From Oscillospiraceae bacterium (GTDB lineage Bacteria > Bacillota > Clostridia > Oscillospirales > Oscillospiraceae), in the NCBI GenBank assembly GCA_031272845.1, contig JAISTA010000205.1, positions 1 to 11,892 on the forward strand: 11,892 nucleotides of DNA, written 5' to 3'. Within the stretch, counting starts at the first letter, position 1. Each line of letters opens with the position of its first letter. This document shows, in pieces, positions 7,239 to 11,892 of the stretch. The position numbers and the translations under genes were made by a program. The notes beneath the pieces are model-generated. The model did not search any database. It was not told where the DNA came from and saw nothing but the letters and a program-made list of their open reading frames with translations.

Positions 7239-9167
7239 ATGCCTACAACCACACCAAAAATTCAGCTGTTACCGCAAATGCTCGCCGATATCATCGCGGC
7301 GGGTGAGGTTGCCGAACGCCCGGCCTCCGTTGTAAAGGAGCTTGCGGAAAATTCGCTCGATGCGGGGGCGCACACAATCACGGTTGAGATAAAAGGCGGC
7401 GGAAGCGAGCTTATCCGCGTGGCGGACGACGGCTGCGGCATACCGGTTGAGGACGTGAAGACGGCGTTTTTGCGCCACGCGACAAGTAAAATTGCGCGGC
7501 GGCAGGATCTTGAGCGGATCGGAACGCTCGGCTTTCGCGGCGAGGCGCTCGCGGCAATATCCGCCGTATCGCGCGTTAGCATGACGACAAAAACGCAGGA
7601 CGGCGAAACCGGAACGCGCGTGTTTCTCGAGGGCGGCGAGGTGACTGAATTTGAGCGGTGCGCCGCGCGGGCGGGTACCGAAATTGAGGTTCGCGACCTG
7701 TTTTACAACACGCCGGCGCGCCGCAAATTCCTGAAGACAGACCGCGCCGAAAGCGGCGAAATTCTGCGCACAATGACGCGTCTTGCGCTGTCCCGTCCGG
7801 ACATCGCGTTTCGGTATATCCGCGACGGGCAGACGGAGTTCAGTTCTCCGGGAGACGGCAAGGCCGAGAGCTGCGTTTATTCCGTGCTCGGCCGCGATTT
7901 TCTGCTTGCGCTCACGCCCGTCAGCTTTTCCTCTGAGGACGGCGGCGCGCAGGACTCCGCAAAAATTACGGTCACGGGCTTTTCTTCCGACCCGGAGCAG
8001 CTGCGCGGGGCGCGAACCTCGCAGTTTTTCTTTGTAAACGGCAGAGGCATAAGGTCGGCACGGCTGACCGCCGCAGTTGAGGCGGCGTACCGCAACCGCC
8101 AGTTTGCCGGCAAATTTCCCGCGTGCGTAATCTACGTCGAGGTCTCGCCCGCGTCGGTTGACGTGAACGTGCACCCGCAGAAGACTGAAATCAAGTTTTT
8201 GTATGAAAACGAGGTGTTTTCGGCTGTGTACCACGCGGTTTTGTCCGCGCTGGACGGTAAAAACAGCGCATTGCGGCCGACTGTCTCCGCGCAGCCGGCC
8301 GTATTGCCGGAACGCGCTGCGGTACCCGCAAACGCCGGCCTCCCGGCGGAAGCCGCGCCTGTGCCGGGCGGTACTTACTACGCCGCGCCGTCCTCCGAAA
8401 AGCCGGGCGGGTACTTTATGAAGCAGCCGGAGCTTGTATACAACGCGCGTGTTTTTGCCGATATTCCGAACGAGCTGTTGCAAACAACAAGCGAAAAGGA
8501 ACACGAAACGCCGGAAGCAGACAGCAAAACGGAGGCTGCGCCCGCCGAACCCGCCGAAGAGCTTGCGCAGCCCGCCTTTAACGCAGTGCGGATACCCGAA
8601 TACCGGTACGTGGGCGAGTTTTTCACGCGGTACATTGCGGTTGAAACGGGCGATACGCTCGTTATAATCGACAAGCACGCGGCGCATGAGCGCATGTATT
8701 TTGACGCAATGAAGCAGTCTGCGGCAAACGCTGCGGCGCAAGCGGCAACTCAGGAGCTGCTGATGCCGATAGTGATGACAATTTCGGGCGAGGAGCTTGA
8801 CGCGCTGGAGCAAAGCTCGGAGCTGCTGCTGTCTATTGGATTTGTGCTGGAGGCGTTCGGGGCAAAAAGCCTGACCGTCCGCGCAGTTCCGGCGGATATA
8901 GCCTTTGCGGATATTGAGTCAACAGTTGAGGAGCTTGCCGAAAACCTAACAAACGGCAGGTTCTCGGCAGAAAAGCGAATTGACGAGGCGCTGGCCTCGG
9001 TCGCCTGCAAAAAGGCGATAAAATCCGGCACAGGCTCCGACCCAAAGGAGCTTGACGCGCTGATTGCGGCGGTTCTGTCGGGCGCTGTAACGCAATGCCC
9101 GCATGGCAGACCTGTGAAAAAGGTGTGGGCCAAGGGCGATTTTGACAAGATGTTCTTGCGAATCTAG
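7239..9167 (+). CDS. mutL: DNA mismatch repair protein MutL, endonuclease-type
   Basis: MutL couples mismatch recognition by MutS to strand incision. From ATG 7239 it has 642 residues. The N-terminal GHKL ATPase shows ENSLDAGA (37-44), DDGCGI (63-68), HATSKI (80-85) and TLGFRGEAL (96-104). A disordered Ala/Pro/Glu-rich linker spans about 340-430. The C-terminal domain carries the nicking-site motif as DKHAAHERMYFD (478-489), a SACKKAIKSG-like block and CPHGRP (620-625), with FLRI at the very end. It therefore belongs to the endonuclease class of organisms lacking MutH. The usual DQHA(X)2E(X)4E has Lys for Gln and Asp for the last Glu. A GTG at 7233 is also in frame; AAAG at 7227-7230 fits ATG 7239 better, though both sites are weak. 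No mutS is in the window. Confidence 0.96.
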   Translation: MPTTTPKIQLLPQMLADIIAAGEVAERPASVVKELAENSLDAGAHTITVEIKGGGSELIRVADDGCGIPVEDVKTAFLRHATSKIARRQDLERIGTLGFRGEALAAISAVSRVSMTTKTQDGETGTRVFLEGGEVTEFERCAARAGTEIEVRDLFYNTPARRKFLKTDRAESGEILRTMTRLALSRPDIAFRYIRDGQTEFSSPGDGKAESCVYSVLGRDFLLALTPVSFSSEDGGAQDSAKITVTGFSSDPEQLRGARTSQFFFVNGRGIRSARLTAAVEAAYRNRQFAGKFPACVIYVEVSPASVDVNVHPQKTEIKFLYENEVFSAVYHAVLSALDGKNSALRPTVSAQPAVLPERAAVPANAGLPAEAAPVPGGTYYAAPSSEKPGGYFMKQPELVYNARVFADIPNELLQTTSEKEHETPEADSKTEAAPAEPAEELAQPAFNAVRIPEYRYVGEFFTRYIAVETGDTLVIIDKHAAHERMYFDAMKQSAANAAAQAATQELLMPIVMTISGEELDALEQSSELLLSIGFVLEAFGAKSLTVRAVPADIAFADIESTVEELAENLTNGRFSAEKRIDEALASVACKKAIKSGTGSDPKELDALIAAVLSGAVTQCPHGRPVKKVWAKGDFDKMFLRI

Positions 9168-9199
9168 CGCACTGTTCGCAATATTACCGGCTATAATCC

Positions 9200-9236
9200 A
9201 AAAGCGGCTGTCCAAACAGGACGGCCGCTTTTTTTT
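9200..9236 (+). terminator. Terminator of the mutL operon
   Basis: AAAAGCGGCTGTCC (9200-9213) pairs with GGACGGCCGCTTTT (9219-9232), with one T-G wobble, around the loop AAACA. The T run continues to 9236. It lies 32 bases after the mutL stop codon. Confidence 0.92.
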
Positions 9237-9314
9237 GTCCCGCGCCGCGATTTAGACGGAATTTTTTCCTCAGACGCAGGCTACGCGGCGAGTCTGACAA
9301 TAAATTTACGAATA

Positions 9315-9331
9315 ATTACAAAATCATTACA
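9315..9331 (-). promoter_or_regulatory. Candidate WalR (YycF) binding box
   Basis: Read on the minus strand the site is TGTAATGATTTTGTAAT. This fits the published WalR consensus TGT(A/T)A(A/T/C)-N5-TGT(A/T)A(A/T/C) at every position. It lies about 40 bp upstream of the -10 box of the M23 peptidase gene, where an OmpR-type activator would sit. Weaker related words continue the roughly 10-11 bp phasing (starting at 9306, 9337 and 9348). Whether this genome encodes WalKR cannot be seen here. Confidence 0.6.
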
Positions 9332-9371
9332 AATAATATCAATGCATTATCATAAAGCAACCGAGTTTTAA

Positions 9372-9377
9372 TATAAT
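9372..9377 (+). promoter_or_regulatory. -10 box of the M23 peptidase promoter
   Basis: TATAAT is perfect, but no acceptable -35 lies 16-18 bp upstream (ATCATA at 9349-9354). That fits a promoter needing an activator, consistent with the adjacent WalR-like box. Transcription should start near 9384, and a GCCGC-GTTT-GCGGC hairpin follows in the leader at 9399-9412. Confidence 0.6.
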
Positions 9378-9384
9378 GATATAT

Positions 9385-9447
9385 ATGTCGCCGCCCTCGC
9401 CGCGTTTGCGGCTATATCCGGCAACAAAATCAATGGAGATATTATGA
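9385..9447 (+). CDS. Possible leader peptide upstream of the M23 peptidase
   Basis: An open frame of 20 codons starts with ATG at the predicted transcription start and ends in TGA that overlaps the ATG of the peptidase gene (ATGA, 9444-9447). It has no SD, so it would have to be read leaderless. The peptide is short, Pro/Ser/Arg-rich at first, and matches nothing I recognise. The overlap would allow coupled translation, but the downstream gene has a good SD of its own (GGAG, 9435-9438). This may simply be chance. Confidence 0.2.
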   Translation: MSPPSPRLRLYPATKSMEIL

Positions 9448-10361
9448 CGAAGAATTACAGCGGATTGCAATTCCGCCCGCGCCCGGTTCTTTCCGGCACA
9501 GGGAACTGTATTTGCGCGGAGTCTTTCATAACAAATCACAAGCCGCGGCAGGGCGGACGCACGCGCCGCCAAATAGACGCGGCGGCTTACACCGCGCTTG
9601 TAATGTCCGCCGTGTCGATAGGCACGGTTTTGGCGGCGGGCACTATGGAGGGCTCGCTGAACATAGTTCCCCAAACTGCGCCCGCCGGGCTGGTTGAGGA
9701 TATGGTTACAAAGCAGCTGACGACGCAAATACGGATTCCGTTTGAAACGGTTGAGCTGCTGGACGACAATCTGCCTGAGGGACAGACGCGCGTAATCGTC
9801 GAGGGGCAAAGCGGTCTTAAGACCGTGACCGAGGAGGTAACCTCCGTTTCGGGAAGCGAGCTTTCGCGGAGTATTCTCGGTATAGACTACGAAACGCCCG
9901 TTTCGCAGATCGTCTCAGTCGGCACGAAGCCGCTTGACCCGACAGCCTCCTACGGCGTGTATTACTTTCCCTCAAACGGAACGCTGACCTCGCGCTACGG
10001 CAAAAGAAGCACGACAGTCGGCTCGACAAATCATAAGGGAATCGACATTGCGGGTAAGCTCGGAGACCCGATTTTGGCGGCCGACGGCGGCGTTGTTGTT
10101 TTTGCGGGCACTCGCGGCGGCTACGGCAAGCTTGTAATTCTGCGGCACGACAACGGAGACCTCACGTATTACGGCCACAACAGCAAGCTCCTCGTTTCCG
10201 AGGGCGAGCGCGTTGCGCGCGGTGAAACGATTGCGAAAATGGGTGCGACGGGCACGGCGACGGGCGTTCACTGCCACTTTGAGCTGCGCCCAAAGGGCGG
10301 CGCGGCGGCAAACCCGCTCCCGGCGCTGTCACAAGCGCCAAAGTCTGTGGTGTACGTGTAG
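9444..10361 (+). CDS. G5 domain - M23 (LytM) cell-wall endopeptidase
   Basis: The 305-residue protein should be anchored in the membrane by one helix (about 46-66) after a basic cytosolic N terminus of about 45 residues. Residues about 88-161 form a G5 domain, with an IPFETVELLDD opening and the closing SVGTKPLD; G5 domains bind wall glycans or zinc. The C-terminal M23 domain (about 175-295) has the LytM metal site complete: His197 and Asp201 in HKGID, and His278 in HCHFEL, with catalytic His245 (YYGH) and His276. It therefore probably cuts peptide cross-links in peptidoglycan, near the division or growth zone. The start is ATG with GGAG at 9435-9438. It has its own promoter, a WalR-like box and a terminator, so it is a single-gene unit, probably tuned to wall stress. 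Confidence 0.92.
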   Translation: MTKNYSGLQFRPRPVLSGTGNCICAESFITNHKPRQGGRTRRQIDAAAYTALVMSAVSIGTVLAAGTMEGSLNIVPQTAPAGLVEDMVTKQLTTQIRIPFETVELLDDNLPEGQTRVIVEGQSGLKTVTEEVTSVSGSELSRSILGIDYETPVSQIVSVGTKPLDPTASYGVYYFPSNGTLTSRYGKRSTTVGSTNHKGIDIAGKLGDPILAADGGVVVFAGTRGGYGKLVILRHDNGDLTYYGHNSKLLVSEGERVARGETIAKMGATGTATGVHCHFELRPKGGAAANPLPALSQAPKSVVYV

Positions 10362-10391
10362 CGCCCCGCGCGGGCTTTGACTGGATGTTTT

Positions 10392-10429
10392 CACGTACTC
10401 TGCCTAATCGGCAGGGTGCGTGTTTTTTT
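10392..10429 (+). terminator. Terminator of the M23 peptidase gene
   Basis: CACGTACTCTGCC (10392-10404) pairs with GGCAGGGTGCGTG (10410-10422) over 13 bp, including two G-T wobbles, with loop TAATC and then seven T (10423-10429). Confidence 0.9.
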
Positions 10430-10447
10430 CTGCGGGGAGGCTCGGAG

Positions 10448-10476
10448 TTGACAATGCTAGCGGTTCGGCATATAAT
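10448..10476 (+). promoter_or_regulatory. Perfect-consensus promoter facing a non-coding repeat
   Basis: TTGACA (10448-10453), 17 bp and TATAAT (10471-10476) match the sigma-A consensus in all twelve positions. GGAGG (10478-10482) follows at once, then ATG 10485 (13 codons) and ATG 10489 (19 codons, spacing six bases). Expected transcription start is near 10483, so the SD would lie outside the message. A perfect 8-bp hairpin, GCTTTGCG/CGCAAAGC, stands at 10500-10521. No real gene follows directly, so it may drive a structured RNA, or be left over from a gene displaced by the repeat. Confidence 0.7.
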
Positions 10477-10499
10477 CGGAGGTAATGTATGCGTGTTTT

Positions 10500-10890
10500 G
10501 CTTTGCGGTGTGGCGCAAAGCGTTAGCAGGGGCGATGCTGCTCGCTGAGCGGTTGCTTTGACTGCGACGCAGCTGCGGGGTTTGGAATTGGGGCGGAGCT
10601 TTGACTTGCTTCACCGCAATGCGCCTGTGCGGCTGGCGGGCAACGAAGCTTGCTGCTGCAAGAAAGTAACCAAAGAAGAAGCTTAACGGCCTGCTCTCGT
10701 AGACCGATTGCAGCGGCGGACGTTTCTCCCCGCGAGTTTGGAAAAGCTCCTCCGAGTAGGTGACGCAAGGGGCGGCGGTCGGATAAAGCTGCCGGGTGTC
10801 TGTCATGATTTGACGCTGCTCACCCGCACCGCGCCCGCGCTGTGCGGTGCGGCAAGCGGGTGCGTGTCCCGGCGCGGCGAGGTGCGGCGC
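10500..10890 (+). repeat. GC-rich structured repeat, related to the 1-991 element
   Basis: The stretch has no convincing gene. AAAGTAACCAAA (10663-10674) repeats the end word of the large element (26-37 has AAAGTAACCAAA). Farther on, CGTGTCCCGGCGCGGCG (10863-10879) repeats, in the same relative order, the inverse of 678-694. A CTTGC/GCAAG hairpin precedes the first word. It therefore looks like a diverged, single-arm relative in the left-arm orientation. Boundaries are approximate; the part between the two shared words is shorter (about 200 versus 270 bp) and mostly dissimilar. Confidence 0.5.
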
Positions 10891-11019
10891 AGAGGCGGCA
10901 AATTGCCGTTCGCTGCTGCTGCGGCCACTGCGGGGGATGCCGGTGCCGCCTATACTTCCGGCACAGCAGCCATGAACCAACAGAACACAAACTGAACATA
11001 TACATAAAGCCGGACGACG

Positions 11020-11190
11020 ATGAAAACACTTGCGATAGCGGGCTCGCTGCGCCGGGAAACGCTGAACCGGCGGCTTGCCGATTCGGCGAAAGCGGTACCG
11101 TCAGAAATACGGAGCTTGAAATCCACGTCGCGGCGGCGTGTTGCTTTTTAATCAGAATTTTAATATTCCGTACCCGCACCCGCTGCCGAG
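11020..11190 (+). pseudogene. N-terminal remnant of an NADPH-dependent FMN reductase
   Basis: From ATG 11020 the frame reads MKTLAIAGSLRRETLNRRLA, the typical start and FMN-phosphate loop (GSLR...N) of the NADPH-dependent FMN reductase family. This frame stops at 11149-11151 after 43 codons. The expected continuation is found in other frames: NTELEIH (about 11107-11127), then VLLFNQNFNIPYP (about 11138-11176), as in the family's ELEIHDL...IPLFN region. At least two frameshifts have therefore occurred. The rest of the flavodoxin fold, normally about 110 more residues, is missing. There is no SD before the ATG. It lies between the repeat and the AlkZ-like gene, and its promoter, if any, may have been the one at 10448. 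The end given is approximate. Confidence 0.72.
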
Positions 11191-11275
11191 CGCGCCAAAA
11201 CCAAGGCGGGCGGGCTTGTTTTTCCCGTGCAAGACACGGTGTTAAAGCGGATCGCGAGGAGGCGTGCTGAGACCA

Positions 11276-11892
11276 ATGGATAAAATAACTGAACAAATCC
11301 TGCAAAGGCGTATGCACGGGCTGTATCTGACGCGGCGCTGCGAGGACATTGCGCGGCTTTCGGGCGAGTTGCTCGGCCTGCACTGCTGGTTTCACCGCAA
11401 TGTGGTCTTTTCGGCGCTGATTCGCGGCGCTGACATTTCCGGATGGAAAACCGCGCTTACAAAAACGTGGCTTTATCGCGGCACGCTGCACGGCGTTGTA
11501 TATAAGGACCTTCCGCTGCTGCTGGCGCTGCACCCCGGCGAGTCGTACCTGGGCGATTATCTCGGCGAAGAGCGGATGGAGGATATTGCCGGCAAGGTCA
11601 TAGCTCTTATGGAGGACGGCGTGTATTCCCGCGCGCAAATGCGGCGCATTTTCGCCTCCGAGTACGACGGCGCGACGATTGACGCGGTGTTTTCTCCGTG
11701 GGGCGGCATTTTCGTGTATCTGGCTCGGCTCGGCAAGGTCGCTTTCCGGGATATGACAAGCCGCGATTTCGACCTGATAAGTGCGGAGCCGCAGTTAACC
11801 CCTGACGAGGCACTGCCGGAGCTGCTTCGCCGATATTTTGCGGCATACGGCCCGGCAACGCTAGCGGACGCGGCGTGGTTTCTCGGATTGGG
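11276..11892 (+). CDS. Winged-helix AlkZ/YcaQ-like protein (HTH_42), 3' end outside window
   Basis: The 205 residues visible belong to the HTH_42 family, whose studied members AlkZ and YcaQ/AlkX are DNA glycosylases removing bulky or cross-linked bases. Family features are RGTLH (68-72) after KTWLY, the following DLPLLLAL segment, and LLRRYFAAYGPATLADAAWFLGLG from about 183 to the end, the strongest hallmark. The family normally runs to about 350-400 residues, so the C-terminal half is off the edge. Where relatives have a GLQAQ-like catalytic Q-x-Q/D motif, this protein reads GLHCW (34-38), so glycosylase activity is doubtful. ATG 11276 has GGAGG (11258-11262) 13 bases upstream, a rather long gap; GTG 11264 would be too close. 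Confidence 0.8.
   Translation, partial: MDKITEQILQRRMHGLYLTRRCEDIARLSGELLGLHCWFHRNVVFSALIRGADISGWKTALTKTWLYRGTLHGVVYKDLPLLLALHPGESYLGDYLGEERMEDIAGKVIALMEDGVYSRAQMRRIFASEYDGATIDAVFSPWGGIFVYLARLGKVAFRDMTSRDFDLISAEPQLTPDEALPELLRRYFAAYGPATLADAAWFLGL

Noticed and set aside
7269..8813. 514-codon open frame on the minus strand across mutL
   Set aside because: It is a shadow of GC-rich codons; the plus strand encodes an unmistakable MutL, and the minus product is basic and featureless.
10162..11638. Two 272-codon minus-strand frames over the 3' end of the M23 gene, the repeat and the AlkZ-like gene
   Set aside because: They lie antisense to recognised genes and span repeat DNA; composition is typical of spurious frames.

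Overview
The window looks like chromosomal DNA from a moderately GC-rich member of the Bacillota, most likely an uncultured gut-type Clostridia. This rests on the sigma-A style promoters, strong Shine-Dalgarno (SD) sites and hairpin/T-tract terminators. Protein content agrees: a Gram-positive lipoprotein with an S/P/T linker, a MutL with the clostridial-looking DKHA motif, a G5-M23 wall peptidase and a DUF2284 protein. No taxonomic marker is present, so this is inference.

Layout. Positions 1-991 hold no credible gene. They form one large inverted repeat whose outer 86 bp are identical on both sides, whose arms are about 315 bp, and whose ends are capped by hairpins. After a quiet spacer comes a monocistronic substrate-binding lipoprotein of the TrpX/ABC_sub_bind type (1265-2314) with its own promoter and a perfect 18-bp-stem terminator. 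A promoter at 2569-2597 then opens a tight six-gene run to 9167: a YdcF/SanA-like membrane protein, a DUF2284 cysteine-rich protein, a GtrB-like glycosyltransferase, a MATE exporter, rsmA (ksgA) and mutL, closed by a terminator at 9200-9236. Gaps are 4, 7, -1, -4 and 33 bp, so it is very probably one operon. It mixes envelope functions with rRNA methylation and mismatch repair.

A G5-M23 (LytM) wall endopeptidase follows (9444-10361). Upstream of its promoter the minus strand carries an exact match to the known WalR box (TGTAAT-N5-TGTAAT), the site through which WalKR controls wall hydrolases. This is the best-supported regulatory inference here. A strong terminator follows.

From 10430 to about 11275 the DNA is again repeat-derived and eroded. 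A textbook-perfect promoter (TTGACA-17-TATAAT) fires into a structured non-coding stretch. That stretch shares core words with the 1-991 element. Beyond it lies a frameshifted N-terminal remnant of an NADPH-dependent FMN reductase. The window ends inside an AlkZ/YcaQ-like winged-helix protein (HTH_42 family) that is cut by the edge.

Most of the window is ordinary core genome. The unusual material is the palindromic repeat family at both ends, the WalR site, promoters placed almost on top of start codons (candidate leaderless messages), and the decayed redox gene. I do not see a complete new defence or mobile system.
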